DNA of 64,000 nucleotides from Cellulomonas hominis. GTDB lineage: Bacteria > Actinomycetota > Actinomycetes > Actinomycetales > Cellulomonadaceae. Location: contig NZ_JACHDN010000001.1 of the NCBI RefSeq assembly GCF_014201095.1, positions 1,116,001 through 1,180,000 on the forward strand, given 5' to 3'. A model generated the notes under the pieces. The model did not search any database. It worked only from the letters and a program-made list of their open reading frames with translations, and was not told the origin of the DNA. Shown in pieces: positions 9,362 to 21,002 of the stretch. Each line of letters opens with the position of its first letter. Within the stretch, counting starts at the first letter, position 1. The translations under genes were made by a program, and so were the position numbers.

Positions 9362-10440
9362 GCCTGGTCCTCCCCGTCGACGGCCGGCGGGTCGTGCTCC
9401 TCCCGGCCGTGCTCGTCGTCGTGCGCGTCGTGCACCGTACCCCCGTCCGGGCCCGCGGCGTGAGCCGGGCCGCCCGGGGCGGCGCCGGACGGCCCGGGCG
9501 GCGGGTCCGGCACCGGGTCCGCCAGCGCGTCCAGCAGCGCCTCGCCCTGCTCGGGGCGCAGCAGCCCGGCGGCCAGCGCCCGGCCGGTCGCCGCGCGGGA
9601 CAGGGCCCGGTACGACGCGGCCACGTCGGTCGCCCCGGTCCGGACGCCGAGCGCGGTCAGCTCCGCGAGGTGGTCCCGCACGGTCCCGGCGTCGCCGCGG
9701 CGGACCGGGCCGGTCAGCATCGTCACCGCGCCGTTGGTCACCTCGCCCTCGGCGTCCCGGCCGCCGCCGGCGGACTCGGCCCGCAGCGCGCCGTCCAGGG
9801 CCGCGGCCAGCAGGGGCCGGAGCACCGCCCCGGGGTCGGCGACCCCGGCGGCCGCGAGCGCCTGACCGGCCTGCGCGACGAGCACCACCAGGTGGTTCGC
9901 CCCGTGCGCGAGGGCCGCGTGGTACAGGGGCCGGGCGGCCTCGTCGACCACGACCGGCTCGCCGCCCATCTCCACGACCAGCGCCTGCCCGATCGGCAGC
10001 ACCGGCGTCGGGGCCGTCACCGCGAACGTGCAGCCCTCCAGCCGGGACAGGTCCAGCGACGTCCCGGTGAACGTCATCGCGGGGTGCAGCGCGATCGGGA
10101 TCACCCCGGCCGCGCGGGCCGGGTCCAGCACGGCCGCGCCGTACCGCCCGGCGGTGTGCACGACGATCTGCCCCGCCTGCCACGCCCCGGTGGCCGCGAG
10201 CCCGGCGACCAGGTCGGCCAGCGCGTCGTCGGGCACCGCGAGCAGCACGAGCTCGGCCCGGCGCACCACCTCCGGGACGTCGAGCACCGGCACGCCGGGC
10301 AGCAGCGCGTCGGCACGCTCCCGGGACTCCGCGGACACCGCCGACACGCCGACGACCGGGTGCCCGGCCGCGCGCAGCGCGCTGCCCAGCACGGCGCCGA
10401 CCCGGCCCGCGCCGACGACGCCGATCCCCAGCCGCGTCAT
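9358..10440 (-). CDS. Rossmann-like and DUF2520 domain-containing protein
   Basis: 360 aa. The N-terminal NAD(P)-binding fold opens [25 protein letters not shown] and resembles ketopantoate reductase and pyrroline-5-carboxylate reductase-like folds. The helical DUF2520 domain follows from about residue 120 ([24 protein letters not shown] segment). A disordered Pro/Asp/His-rich tail covers the last 45 residues. It is coupled directly to panC, so a ketopantoate reductase role (panE) is an attractive inference, as proposed for other actinobacterial DUF2520 proteins beside panC. The exact reaction is not proven by sequence. Confidence 0.85.
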   Translation of the reverse strand: MTRLGIGVVGAGRVGAVLGSALRAAGHPVVGVSAVSAESRERADALLPGVPVLDVPEVVRRAELVLLAVPDDALADLVAGLAATGAWQAGQIVVHTAGRYGAAVLDPARAAGVIPIALHPAMTFTGTSLDLSRLEGCTFAVTAPTPVLPIGQALVVEMGGEPVVVDEAARPLYHAALAHGANHLVVLVAQAGQALAAAGVADPGAVLRPLLAAALDGALRAESAGGGRDAEGEVTNGAVTMLTGPVRRGDAGTVRDHLAELTALGVRTGATDVAASYRALSRAATGRALAAGLLRPEQGEALLDALADPVPDPPPGPSGAAPGGPAHAAGPDGGTVHDAHDDEHGREEHDPPAVDGEDQA

Positions 10441-12005
10441 GCCCGGCGCATCCACTGCTCCGGCCCCGCCCCGGCGCGTGCGGTGCGGGCGCGCGTCGCC
10501 TGCTCGTCCAGCAGCCCGGCCGCGACGCGCGCGTCCAGGTGGTCCACCCGCGGCGACACCGGCCCGGTCGTGGAGTGCAGCTGGAAGGACGCCAGGCCCA
10601 GCCTGCGCTGCAACGGCCCCTGCGCGAGCGCGAGCGACTGCGTGCGCTCGTGCGGCACGACCACGAGCCGGCGCACGAGCACGCCGGAGCGCAGCACCAG
10701 CGCCCGGTCGGTGACCGCGACCCCGTGCCGGCGCCAGCCGACCGGGTCCAGCCAGCGCGACCGGCGCGGCGCCACGGCCCAGGTGCCGTCGGTCCCCCGG
10801 CCGGCCAGGCCCGCGTCGACCAGCGCGCGCGGGTCGGCCGTGCCCAGGTCCGGCAGCACCAGCCACAGGGCCAGCAGCGCCTCGTCCCGGGTGCCGACCG
10901 GGAGCAGCACGTTCTCCGTCTGGGCCTGGTCGGTCCCCGAGCCGTAGCCCGCGACGTTCACCTCCACCCGCCACCAGTCGGGCCTGCGCCACAGCAGGCC
11001 CTGCGTGACCTGCACCGCCTGGACGCGGCCCGGCGGCACCGTCTGCGCCCGGGCCTCGGTCAGGCCGTGCCGGAGCCGGATGCCGTCCGGGGAGATCGCC
11101 GCGCGGAAGTTCGCGCCCCGGTTGAACCGGGTCCAGGTGTACGAGACGACACCGAGCAGGGCCGGGAGCAGGGCGAAGGCCGACTCGAACCGGCCGGAGG
11201 TCACGATCAGCACGACCAGGGCGACCGCGAGGGCGAGCAGCCAGACCATCGACGACGACAGCACGGTGGACAGCAGCAGGCGGCCGACCGGGACCTCGTA
11301 CACCGGGCGCTCGGGGGCGACCGGGGCGGGACCCTGCCACCCGGGGTCCCCGGGCGCGGGTGCGGGTGCGGGTGCGGTGCCCGGGGCCGGTGCCGCCGCG
11401 TCCGGGGCGGGTGCCGTCACGGTCGCGACCGGCGCGCCCGCGGGCACCGCCGCGCCGGAGGGCCGGTGCAGCCCCGCGGCGCGCGCCAGCAGCTCGGCCC
11501 GGAGCTGCTCGGCCTCCGCCTCCCGCAGGAACGCCAGCGAGACCGCCGAGCCCGCGCCGCCCGCGACCTCCAGCCGCAGCTCCGACAGCCCGAGGATCCG
11601 CGCGAGCAGCGGCTGCACGACGTCCACGGCCTGCAGCCGGTCCAGCCGGGCCTGCCGCTGCTGCCGGAACAGGACGCCCGAGCGCAGGTGCACGGCCTCG
11701 TCCGTCACCGCGAACCGGGTCATCCGCCAGGCGATCGCCGAGTAGCCGAACCCGGCGAGCGCGACCAGCAGGACCGCGCCCGCGACGAACAGCCAGGCAC
11801 GCGCCCCCAGCCACTCCGCGAGGTCGCGCACCTCGTCCGCCGAGTTCCACACGATGATCGCCAGGACCGCGACCAGGACCTTCCACCCCTTCACCGCCGG
11901 GGTGACCGGGTGCATCCGCCGCCAGCCGAGGTCGTCGGACGGCGGCGTGGGGACCGGGGACCCGGCCGGTGCGGCGCCCGCGGGCACGGCGTGCTCCCCG
12001 GTCAC
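10437..12005 (-). CDS. PH domain-containing membrane protein (YdbT-like, bPH2)
   Basis: 522 aa from the GTG at 12005, which overlaps the upstream stop (GTGA). It has repeated bacterial PH (bPH2) domains, each after a pair of membrane segments. Helices lie near residues 45-85 ([28 protein letters not shown]) and 240-285. PH repeats contain [46 protein letters not shown] and [22 protein letters not shown] Pro/Ala linker covers about 195-235. The family is linked to envelope functions without a defined activity. Its ATG-like overlap with the DUF2520 gene suggests one transcript. Confidence 0.88.
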   Translation of the reverse strand: MTGEHAVPAGAAPAGSPVPTPPSDDLGWRRMHPVTPAVKGWKVLVAVLAIIVWNSADEVRDLAEWLGARAWLFVAGAVLLVALAGFGYSAIAWRMTRFAVTDEAVHLRSGVLFRQQRQARLDRLQAVDVVQPLLARILGLSELRLEVAGGAGSAVSLAFLREAEAEQLRAELLARAAGLHRPSGAAVPAGAPVATVTAPAPDAAAPAPGTAPAPAPAPGDPGWQGPAPVAPERPVYEVPVGRLLLSTVLSSSMVWLLALAVALVVLIVTSGRFESAFALLPALLGVVSYTWTRFNRGANFRAAISPDGIRLRHGLTEARAQTVPPGRVQAVQVTQGLLWRRPDWWRVEVNVAGYGSGTDQAQTENVLLPVGTRDEALLALWLVLPDLGTADPRALVDAGLAGRGTDGTWAVAPRRSRWLDPVGWRRHGVAVTDRALVLRSGVLVRRLVVVPHERTQSLALAQGPLQRRLGLASFQLHSTTGPVSPRVDHLDARVAAGLLDEQATRARTARAGAGPEQWMRRA

Positions 12006-12559
12006 AGCCCCGCCAGCCGGGCCTCGCCGCGCGACGCGAGCTGGTCGCGCAGCCGGGCGGCCTCGGCGGTCGGCAGGCCGTCGATGGAGGCGTCGGTACC
12101 GGGCGACGCGGTGTGCAGCTGCACCGACGCGATGCCGAGCCTGCGGGCGAGCGGGCCGGCGGTGACGTCGACGTACTGCATCCGCCCGTAGGGCACGACG
12201 ACCATGGACCGGAACAGGATGCCGCGGCGCAGCAGCAGGTCGTCGGCGCGCTCCGCGTACCCGAGCGCCCGGACCTGCCGCGGCACGAGCCACAGCACCC
12301 ACACGGCCAGCGCGGCGACCGCGGCCGCGGCGAGCCACAGCCAGAGCTGCTGCGCCAGCGCGGCCGCCACCACGAGGCCGGCGAGCGGCACGGCCAGCCA
12401 GCCGAGCCCGACGACGAGGCGCGCGGAGGCCAGGCGCGGCGAGACGGGCGTCCAGTCGACCCCGGCGGGCTCGAACGGCTCGCTCTCCGGCAGCGGGGAC
12501 GGCGCCGCGGGTGCGGCGTCGGGCAGCGGCTGGGCGGCGTCACCGTCGGGCGTGGTCAT
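12002..12559 (-). CDS. PH domain-containing membrane protein (YdbS-like, bPH2)
   Basis: 185 aa from the ATG at 12559, preceded at good spacing by GGAAGG; another ATG nine bases upstream lacks room for a ribosome site. An acidic, Pro-rich N-terminus of about 45 residues leads to two hydrophobic helices (LVVGLGWLAVPLAGLVVAAAL and LWLWLAAAAVAALAVWVLWLV) and a single bPH2 domain containing LRRGILFRSMVVVPYGRMQYVDV. YdbS and YdbT homologues usually occur as an adjacent pair, as here. Confidence 0.88.
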   Translation of the reverse strand: MTTPDGDAAQPLPDAAPAAPSPLPESEPFEPAGVDWTPVSPRLASARLVVGLGWLAVPLAGLVVAAALAQQLWLWLAAAAVAALAVWVLWLVPRQVRALGYAERADDLLLRRGILFRSMVVVPYGRMQYVDVTAGPLARRLGIASVQLHTASPGTDASIDGLPTAEAARLRDQLASRGEARLAGL

Positions 12560-12633
12560 GGGGCCCATCCTTCCATCGCCCGCCCACGTCGTGCGGGCCC
12601 GAGGTCCGCGTCACCCACCCGGCGTGGCACACG

Positions 12634-12684
12634 GTGGAAGGTTCGAGCGGACACGCCGTGCGCGTGTCCGCTCGAACCTTCCAC
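12634..12684. repeat. Dispersed palindrome, copy B
   Basis: Perfect 22-base arms (12634-12655 and 12663-12684) around a 7-base loop CCGTGCG. The left arm begins GTGGAAGGTTCGAGCGGACA. It lies between DUF3180 and the PH-domain gene. It is the most regular member of the family with copies at 6171, 27635 and 52735. Confidence 0.85.
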
Positions 12685-12727
12685 TCTGCGGGATCGGGAT
12701 CGGGATCGGGCCGGGGGCCCGGTGCCG

Positions 12728-13210
12728 TCAGCCCGCGGCGGCGTCCGGGGCCGGGGCCGGCTCCTCCGGGTCCTCCGGCGGCGGGATGCGGCAGAACGAC
12801 TCGGCCAGCAGCCCCGCCACCGCGAGCACCACCGCGCCGAGCACCGCGAGCCCGGCGGACGCCGCGCGCTCCCGCTGCGCCTCGATGTGCAGGTCCCCCA
12901 GCACCTCGAGCACCTGCGCCAGGTACCACCCCGCGAGCAGCGCCCCGGTGTAGCAGGACGCCTTGGCGAGCACCGCGGTCCGGGCGGCGCGCAGCGGGTC
13001 CAGCGCGGGCCGCTTGCCCCGCAGGTACTGCCGCACGGACCAGCCGAGCCCGAGCACCACCGCGGCGATGAGCACCAGTACGGCGACCATCGGCCACGGC
13101 ACGGGCGGCAGCGTCCAGCCGCGGCTCGCGAGCAGGCGGACCACCAGCCAGCCGAGCGCGGTGGTGACGGCCGTCAGGAGCAGGAGCGTGCGGACGCGGG
13201 TGCGCTGCAT
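12728..13210 (-). CDS. DUF3180 family membrane protein
   Basis: 160 aa with four hydrophobic segments near residues 7-25, 40-62, 85-105 and 120-140 (LLLLTAVTTALGWLVVRLL, MVAVLVLIAAVVLGLG, ASCYTGALLAGWYLAQVL, AGLAVLGAVVLAVAGLL) and an acidic Pro-rich tail. This is the usual DUF3180 architecture. DUF3180 genes typically sit directly after folK in actinobacteria, and here the start overlaps the folBK stop by one base (TGATG). The function is unknown. Confidence 0.85.
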   Translation of the reverse strand: MQRTRVRTLLLLTAVTTALGWLVVRLLASRGWTLPPVPWPMVAVLVLIAAVVLGLGWSVRQYLRGKRPALDPLRAARTAVLAKASCYTGALLAGWYLAQVLEVLGDLHIEAQRERAASAGLAVLGAVVLAVAGLLAESFCRIPPPEDPEEPAPAPDAAAG

Positions 13211-14541
13211 CAGGGGTCCAGCCGCCCGAGGGGGTCGGCGGCCGCCGCGTCGTCGGCCGCGCCCGGGTCGGGCAGCGCGGCGGGCACGGGGGCGGTCAGC
13301 CAGTCGAGCGCCAGCCAGCGCACGCCGTCGCGGTCGGGGGCGGTCGCGGCGAGCGCGGCGACAGGTCCGCCGCCGAGCCCGTGCAGCACCGCGTCCGGGC
13401 GCACCTGGGCCCAGGGCTGCAGGACGAACGCCCGCTCGTGGGCACGCGGGTGCGGCAGCTCGAGGTCGTCGGTCACCGCCGAGACGTGGCCGTAGACGAT
13501 GATGTCGATGTCGAGCGTGCGCGGCCCCCAGTGCACCTGGCGCTCGCGCCCGTGGGCCTGCTCGATGCCGGACGTGGCCCGCAGCAGGTCCCGCGGCGAC
13601 AGCGTCGTGCGGGCGATGACGACCGCGTTGAGGAAGTCCGGCTGCTCCGGCCCGCCGACGGGGGCGGTGCGCGCGAGGGCCGAGACGTCCAGCACCTCGA
13701 CCCCGGGGACCGCGGCGAGGTCGGCGACCGCGTCGCGCAGCGTGTCCTGGGCGGCGCCCAGGTTCGAGCCGATCGCGAGCACGACCTCGACGGGTCCGTC
13801 GGGCGCCGCGTCGAGCGCGTCCTGCACGAGCTCGGCGTCCACCACGTCGTCGTCGGCGGGGCGCGCCTCGGGGAGCACGGGGCCCGGCACCGGTCCGGGC
13901 GGGTCGGCGGGCGGCGGCGCTGCGGGCAGCACGGTCGTCGCGGCGGCGAGGGCCAGCGGGTCGGGGTCCGGCGGCGCGAGCGCGGGGACCGCGGGCACCA
14001 CGGGCGCCGGGGCCACGGGAGCGGGCACGACGGCCAGGGGCTCCCCGGCCGGGTCGGGCTCCGCCGGCGCGGACGCCGGCGAGGGCCCGGCCACCGGGTG
14101 CCACCGTGGCGCGTCCGCGGCGAGCGGCTCCGCGGCGGGCAGCCAGGTGCGGTCCCGCCGCACCTCGACCACCACGTCGCCGAACGGCACGGTGATCGGC
14201 GCCTGCGGCTTGTGCACGGCGACGTCGACGGCCTGCACCTGCGGGTGCCCGAGGACGGTCGCGGCGATCCGCTCCGCGACGGTCTCGATCAGGTCGGCGG
14301 GCTCGCCGGCGAGCACGGCGACGACCTGCTCCGCCAGGGCGCCGTAGTCCAGCGTGTGCGCGAGGTCGTCGGTGGCGGCGGCCCGCCGGGTGTCGACGTG
14401 CGCGACCACGTCGGCCACGAAGGTCTGCCCCTCGCGGCGCTCGTGCGGGAACACCCCGTGGTACCCGGTGGCGCTCACCCCCGTCAGGCGGATCCGGTCC
14501 AGCCGGTGCCCCCCGCGTCCGGCCACGTCCTCGTCGCTCAT
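13210..14541 (-). CDS. folK: Fused dihydroneopterin aldolase and HPPK (FolB-FolK)
   Basis: 443-aa bifunctional folate enzyme. Residues about 12-125 are dihydroneopterin aldolase (LTGVSATGYHGVFPHERREGQ, HTLDYGAL, ADLIETVAERIA, AVDVAVHKPQAPI). A Pro/Ala-rich linker of roughly 110 residues follows. Residues about 252-410 are hydroxymethyl-dihydropterin pyrophosphokinase (VVLAIGSNLGAAQDTL, PDFLNAVV, WGPRTLDIDIIVYG, LPHPRAHERAFVL). The domains catalyse the consecutive steps before FolP. The ATG at 14541 overlaps the folP stop (ATGA). Continuous reading frame and codon use across the linker argue against a missed stop. Confidence 0.94.
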   Translation of the reverse strand: MSDEDVAGRGGHRLDRIRLTGVSATGYHGVFPHERREGQTFVADVVAHVDTRRAAATDDLAHTLDYGALAEQVVAVLAGEPADLIETVAERIAATVLGHPQVQAVDVAVHKPQAPITVPFGDVVVEVRRDRTWLPAAEPLAADAPRWHPVAGPSPASAPAEPDPAGEPLAVVPAPVAPAPVVPAVPALAPPDPDPLALAAATTVLPAAPPPADPPGPVPGPVLPEARPADDDVVDAELVQDALDAAPDGPVEVVLAIGSNLGAAQDTLRDAVADLAAVPGVEVLDVSALARTAPVGGPEQPDFLNAVVIARTTLSPRDLLRATSGIEQAHGRERQVHWGPRTLDIDIIVYGHVSAVTDDLELPHPRAHERAFVLQPWAQVRPDAVLHGLGGGPVAALAATAPDRDGVRWLALDWLTAPVPAALPDPGAADDAAAADPLGRLDP

Positions 14542-15413
14542 CGGTCGTCCTTCCCGGACGGCGCCGCCGCCGTCCACCGGGCAGCGACGCGCACGGCGTC
14601 GGCCGTTCCTCGTGCCTCGTGCACCCGCACGCACCACGCGCCCGCGGCGGCCGCCAGCGCGGACACCGCCGCGGTGGCCGCGTCGCGCTCGGCAGGCGGC
14701 GCGGGCGTCCCGTCGGGCCCGGCCAGCAGGTGCCCGAGGAACCGCTTGCGGGACGCACCCACCAGCACCGGGAACCCGTCCGCGACCAGCTCGGGCAGGC
14801 GCGCGAGCAGCGGCCAGTTCGCCGAGCCGGGCTTCGCGAACCCGAGGCCCGGGTCGAGGACGACCTGGTGGTCCGCGACCCCGGCGGCCCGCAGCTCGGC
14901 GACCCGCTCGGCGAGCTCGCGCCGCACGTCGGTGACGACGTCGTCGTAGTCCGCGAGGCTGTCCATCACGTCGGCGTGGCCGCGCCAGTGCATCGCGACG
15001 TACACGACGCCGGTGCGCGCGACCACCTCCCGGATCGCGGGGTCGGCCAGGCCTCCGGAGACGTCGTTGACCACGACGGCACCCGCCGCGACCGCCGGCT
15101 CCGCGACCTCCGCCCGGGTGGTGTCGACGCTGACCGGCACGCCGCGGCCCGCGAGCTCGCGGACCACGGGCAGCACGCGGTCGAGCTCCTCGGCGACCGG
15201 CACCCGCGCCGCGCCCGGGCGCGTGGACTCGCCGCCGACGTCGAGCAGGTCGGCCCCGTCCGCGACCAGCGCGAGCCCGTGCGCGACGGCGGCGTCCGGC
15301 GTGAACCAGCGCCCGCCGTCGGAGAACGAGTCCGGCGTCACGTTGAGCACGCCCATCACCAGCGTCCGGCCGGCGGACGTCAGCGCGGGCGGGAGCGGCG
15401 AGGGGGGACGCAC
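14538..15413 (-). CDS. folP: Dihydropteroate synthase
   Basis: Joins hydroxymethyl-dihydropterin pyrophosphate with p-aminobenzoate; the sulfonamide target. 291 aa, TIM-barrel fold. Motifs are MGVLNVTPDSFSDGGRWF near the N-terminus (pterin and pABA loops), DLLDVGGESTRPGA, VSVDTTRAEVA, VVNDVSGGLAD and VLDPGLGFAKPGSANWPLL, ending HEARGTADAVRVAARW. It sits between folE and the folBK fusion with a 4-base overlap downstream. Confidence 0.97.
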   Translation of the reverse strand: MRPPSPLPPALTSAGRTLVMGVLNVTPDSFSDGGRWFTPDAAVAHGLALVADGADLLDVGGESTRPGAARVPVAEELDRVLPVVRELAGRGVPVSVDTTRAEVAEPAVAAGAVVVNDVSGGLADPAIREVVARTGVVYVAMHWRGHADVMDSLADYDDVVTDVRRELAERVAELRAAGVADHQVVLDPGLGFAKPGSANWPLLARLPELVADGFPVLVGASRKRFLGHLLAGPDGTPAPPAERDAATAAVSALAAAAGAWCVRVHEARGTADAVRVAARWTAAAPSGKDDR

Positions 15414-15453
15414 GGAGCCAGCCTAGGGGGTCGCGGGTGGGTCGCCGCGCGCG

Positions 15454-16068
15454 TCAGCGCCCGATGACGAGGCTCATCGCCTCGGCGCGCGTCGCGGGGT
15501 CCCGCATCTGGCCGCGCACCGCCGAGGTGACCGTCCGCGACCCCGGCTTGCGGACGCCGCGCATGGACATGCACAGGTGCTCGCACTCCACCACGACCAG
15601 CACGCCGCGCGGCTCGAGCACCTCGACCAGGGCGTCCGCGATCTCCCCCGTCATCCGCTCCTGCACCTGCGGGCGCCGGGCGTAGACGTCCACCAGCCGC
15701 GCGAGCTTCGACAGCCCGGTGACCCGGCCCGTCGCCCCCGGGATGTACCCGATGTGCGCGACGCCGTGGAAGGGCACGAGGTGGTGCTCGCAGGTCGAGT
15801 ACACCTCGATGTCCTTGACCAGGACCATCTCCTCGTGGCCGATGTCGAACGTCGCGCTGAGCACGTCCACCGGGTCCTGCCGCAGGCCGGCGAAGATCTC
15901 CTGGTACGCCCGCGCGACGCGCGCCGGGGTGTCCCGCAGGCCCTCGCGGTCGGGGTCCTCCCCGACCGCGAGCAGCAGCTCCCGGATCGCGGCCTCGGCG
16001 CGCGGGGCGTCGTAGGCCGGGACCTCGTGCGGGGGGCGGTGCGCGCCGCGGCCGTCGCTGCCCGGCAC
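15454..16068 (-). CDS. folE: GTP cyclohydrolase I
   Basis: Opens folate synthesis by converting GTP to dihydroneopterin triphosphate. 204 aa from a GTG start one base after the ftsH stop. Active-site and zinc-binding motifs are visible: [44 protein letters not shown] and the second zinc Cys in [14 protein letters not shown]. The first 20 residues are a variable, charged extension. The chain ftsH, folE, folP, folBK, DUF3180 is a recognised actinobacterial gene order. Confidence 0.97.
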   Translation of the reverse strand: MPGSDGRGAHRPPHEVPAYDAPRAEAAIRELLLAVGEDPDREGLRDTPARVARAYQEIFAGLRQDPVDVLSATFDIGHEEMVLVKDIEVYSTCEHHLVPFHGVAHIGYIPGATGRVTGLSKLARLVDVYARRPQVQERMTGEIADALVEVLEPRGVLVVVECEHLCMSMRGVRKPGSRTVTSAVRGQMRDPATRAEAMSLVIGR

Positions 16069-16069
16069 G

Positions 16070-18142
<2,073 letters not shown>

Positions 18143-18211
18143 GGGCAGACGGGGGCGTGCCCCCTCGTCCCTCCGGTCGCAGGGGTGGAGGCTTTGAAGT
18201 TACACGCTGGA

Positions 18212-18241
18212 CCTGGGCGGGGCGGGGTCTGTTCGCCCAGG
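18212..18241 (-). terminator. Possible short hairpin after hpt
   Basis: CCTGGGCG at 18212-18219 pairs with CGCCCAGG at 18234-18241 (8-base stem, 14-base loop) between the hpt stop and ftsH. On the minus strand it follows hpt and could weaken read-through into ftsH. It lacks a T-tract. Confidence 0.35.
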
Positions 18242-18260
18242 GCTGGACGCCGCCCGCGCG

Positions 18261-18815
18261 TCAGGACGCGTAGACGTGCGGCGCGAGCGTCCCGACGAAC
18301 GGCAGGTTCCGGTACTTCTCGGCGTAGTCCAGGCCGTACCCGACGACGAACTCGTTCGGGATGTCGAAGCCGACGTAGCGCACGTCCACGTCGACCTTGG
18401 CGGCCTCCGGCTTGCGGAGCATCGTGGCGATCTCGACCGACGCCGGGCCGCGGCTGCGCAGGTTGGCCAGCAGCCAGGACAGCGTGAGGCCGGAGTCGAT
18501 GATGTCCTCGACGATCAGCACGTGCCGGCCGGTGAGGTCCGCGTCGAGGTCCTTGAGGATCCGCACGACGCCGGACGACTTGGTCCCCGAGCCGTAGGAC
18601 GACACGGCCATCCAGTCCATCGCCAGCGGGGTGCTGATCCGCCGCGCGAGGTCGGCCATCACCATGACCGCGCCCTTGAGGACGCCGACCAGCAGGATCT
18701 CCCGACCCGCGTAGTCCTCGTCGATCTGCGCGGCGATCTCGTCGAGCCGCTGCCCGAGCTGCTCCTCGGTGAGGAGCACCCGCTCCAGGTCCGCGCCCAT
18801 GTCGTCGACGTTCAC
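18261..18815 (-). CDS. hpt: Hypoxanthine phosphoribosyltransferase
   Basis: Salvages hypoxanthine and guanine with PRPP to IMP and GMP. 184 aa from a GTG that overlaps the tilS stop (GTGA); an ATG at 18800 is an alternative. The PRPP-binding motif is [15 protein letters not shown]. Other type I phosphoribosyltransferase motifs are [29 protein letters not shown] and [18 protein letters not shown] at the C-terminus. The tilS-hpt-ftsH order is conserved across many Gram-positive bacteria. Confidence 0.96.
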   Translation of the reverse strand: MNVDDMGADLERVLLTEEQLGQRLDEIAAQIDEDYAGREILLVGVLKGAVMVMADLARRISTPLAMDWMAVSSYGSGTKSSGVVRILKDLDADLTGRHVLIVEDIIDSGLTLSWLLANLRSRGPASVEIATMLRKPEAAKVDVDVRYVGFDIPNEFVVGYGLDYAEKYRNLPFVGTLAPHVYAS

Positions 18816-19966
18816 CGGTGCCGGTCTCCTCGCTGTGTCGCCTGTGCCGTGACGCGCGCGCCGGACGCGTCCGATCCGTCCGGCGGGGGTCCGGCGTGCA
18901 GCGCAAGCCTGCCACACGCGCGGGACACCGCCACGCGCCCGGGCAGCTGCACCGGGCCCTGGCCGCGCCAGCCGGTGACGAGGTCGTCGACCGCCCGGAC
19001 GTGCGCCCGCCCGAGCGCCCCCGCCGGCGCCCCGGCGCGCACCGCGGCCGCCCGCAGCGCCCGCCCCCGCAGCGCCGCGGGCGCGCCGGCGAGCACCGCC
19101 ACGTCGAGCACGACGGCCGCGTCCGCGAGGTCGTCGGTTCCGCCCCCTGCCGCCGGGCGCGACCGACGACCTCGGGCGGAACCGTCGACCTCGGCAGGCG
19201 ACGGCACGACCAGCGCCCGCTCCAGGAGCTCGGCCGCCAGGGCGTCCAGGGCGTCCGCGTCCTCGCGGAGCAGGTCGGCCGTGCGGGCCAGCGCGGCCGC
19301 GACGCCCGGGCCGAGCTCGCGCTCCAGCACGGGGAGCACCCGCGCGCGCAGCCGGGAGCGCAGCGGGTCGCCCTGCGCCGTCCCCGCGTTCGTCGGGTCG
19401 TGCCAGGGCGCCAGCCCGAGGGCCGCGCACGCCGCCGCCGTCTGCTCCCGGGTCACGCCGAGCAGGGGCCGCCGGAGCAGCCCGCGCACCGGCGCCATCC
19501 CGGCGAGCGAGCGCGCCCCGGAGCCGCGGGCCAGTCCCAGCAGCACCCCCTCGGCCTGGTCGTCGCGGGTGTGCCCCAGCAGCACGGCGGCCGCCCCGTG
19601 CCGTGCGGCGGCGTCGAGCAGCGCCGCGTACCGGGCCTCCCGGGCCGCCGCCTCCGGCCCGCCCGGGCCGCCGACCCGCACCGGCACCACCTCGACCGGG
19701 TCCAGCCCGAGCCCGCGGCACGCGTCCGCCGCCCGGTCCGAGACCGCCGCGCTGCCCGGCTGGAGCCCGTGGTCCACGACCACGGCCCCGACGGGCCGGG
19801 GCTCCCGGCCGCGCGCCCGGGCCACGAACGCCGCGCCGGCCGCGAGCGCGAGGGAGTCGGGGCCGCCCGAGCAGGCGACGAGCACGGGCGCGTCGTCCGG
19901 CAGGTCCGCGAGCGCGGCGGTGACCGCCGAACGGACCGCCGCGACGGCGGGGTGCGGTCCGGGCAC
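18812..19966 (-). CDS. tilS: tRNA(Ile)-lysidine synthetase
   Basis: Converts the wobble cytidine of the AUA-reading tRNA-Ile to lysidine. 384 aa from a GTG start. The N-terminal PP-loop ATP-pyrophosphatase domain has [15 protein letters not shown] near residues 25-40, and later [15 protein letters not shown] and [12 protein letters not shown] helical domain follows ([17 protein letters not shown]). Residues about 258-280 are encoded by a palindromic DNA segment and read as a low-complexity Arg/Gly/Pro insert ([15 protein letters not shown]) interrupting the helical region. The frame is maintained, so the enzyme is probably functional. Confidence 0.94.
   Translation of the reverse strand: MPGPHPAVAAVRSAVTAALADLPDDAPVLVACSGGPDSLALAAGAAFVARARGREPRPVGAVVVDHGLQPGSAAVSDRAADACRGLGLDPVEVVPVRVGGPGGPEAAAREARYAALLDAAARHGAAAVLLGHTRDDQAEGVLLGLARGSGARSLAGMAPVRGLLRRPLLGVTREQTAAACAALGLAPWHDPTNAGTAQGDPLRSRLRARVLPVLERELGPGVAAALARTADLLREDADALDALAAELLERALVVPSPAEVDGSARGRRSRPAAGGGTDDLADAAVVLDVAVLAGAPAALRGRALRAAAVRAGAPAGALGRAHVRAVDDLVTGWRGQGPVQLPGRVAVSRACGRLALHAGPPPDGSDASGARVTAQATQRGDRHR
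19126..19193. repeat. Palindromic element inside tilS
   Basis: CGAGGTCGTCGGTTCCGCCC (19126-19145) is mirrored at 19174-19193 with one mismatch and a 28-base loop. The loop carries a second copy of the outer arm (ACCGACGACCTC at 19162-19173), so two alternative stems are possible. It encodes an in-frame low-complexity insert in TilS. Confidence 0.7.
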
Positions 19967-19967
19967 G

Positions 19968-21002
19968 TCAGCCGTGCACCCGCCGCACCCAGGCGGCGGG
20001 CTCCGCGATCTCGGCCGCGGTCGGCAGCGCCCCCGGGCCGCTCCACACGGCGTTCAGGCCGTCGGTGCCGACCCGGCGGCGCACCGCGCGCACGAACGCG
20101 GCGCCGTCCCGGTACTGCGCGAGCTTCACGTCGAGCCCGAGGACCGTGCGCAGCGCCTTGCGCATCGCGCCGGTGCCGGGCGCCCCGGAGCGGCGCGCCT
20201 CGAACCGGCGCCGGATGCGCCGCACCGACGGCACGACCGTCCGGCCGACGGCGTCCATCGTCACGTCGGCGTGCCCCTCGAGCAGGGCCATGACCGCGCC
20301 GACCTCGTCCAGGGCCACGCGCTGCCGCGGATCGAGGAGGTCGAGCAGCGAGCGCGGGCGCGGGCGCACGGGGTGGTCCGGGTGGTCCGGGTGGTCCGCC
20401 CGCACCCGGTCGCGCGGGTCCTCCTCGAGCAGCACCGCGACCTGCCCGGCCAGGTGGTCCACCAGCCAGGGCGCCGCGGCGAACTGCAGGGCGTGCGTCT
20501 GCTCGTGCAGGGTCACCCAGAGCCGGAAGTCCGCGGGGTCGACGCCCAGGGCCCGCTCGGTGCCGAGCACGTTCGGGGCGACGAGCAGCAGCGTCCCGGG
20601 CGCGGACCACGGGTCGTACTGCCCGAGCACCGCGCCCGACAGCAGGCCGAGGACCGCCGCCACCTGGCCGGCGCCCGCCGTGCCGCGCAGCCCGCGGTCC
20701 GGCAGCACGCCGACCCGGTCGGACAGGGACCGCAGGGAGCGCACGTTGGCGCGGGCCCAGGACGCCCGGTCGACGACCCGCACCTCGGGCGCGGGCGGCT
20801 CCCCGAGCCGGGTCACGTGGGCCACGTGGGCGGCGGCCACCGGTGCCGCGTCCCGCAGCGCGTCGACCACCTCGACCCGCTCGGCGCGCGACGCGGCGGG
20901 CCCGGAGCGCACCGCGCGGGCGGCGAGCCGGGCGGCCAGGTCCCAGTCCACGGCCGGCTGCACCCGACCACGGTAACCACGCGGGGCCGGGACGGGGGTC
21001 AC
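19968..21002 (-). CDS. Zinc-dependent metalloprotease, DUF2342 family
   Basis: 344 aa from the GTG at 21002, which overlaps the dacB stop (GTGA); a GTG at 20963 is an alternative. The metal-binding motif HEQTH occurs in [20 protein letters not shown]. The region before it ([18 protein letters not shown]) and the later [13 protein letters not shown], which supplies a third ligand candidate, match the actinobacterial family often labelled coenzyme F420 biosynthesis-associated. It lies between dacB and tilS, as in many relatives. Substrate and role are unknown. Confidence 0.85.
   Translation of the reverse strand: MTPVPAPRGYRGRVQPAVDWDLAARLAARAVRSGPAASRAERVEVVDALRDAAPVAAAHVAHVTRLGEPPAPEVRVVDRASWARANVRSLRSLSDRVGVLPDRGLRGTAGAGQVAAVLGLLSGAVLGQYDPWSAPGTLLLVAPNVLGTERALGVDPADFRLWVTLHEQTHALQFAAAPWLVDHLAGQVAVLLEEDPRDRVRADHPDHPDHPVRPRPRSLLDLLDPRQRVALDEVGAVMALLEGHADVTMDAVGRTVVPSVRRIRRRFEARRSGAPGTGAMRKALRTVLGLDVKLAQYRDGAAFVRAVRRRVGTDGLNAVWSGPGALPTAAEIAEPAAWVRRVHG

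Noticed and set aside
8486..10183. Alternative long frame opposite to the panC/DUF2520 reading
   Set aside because: The portion upstream of panC is Arg/Gly-rich shadow sequence; only the panC part has family motifs.
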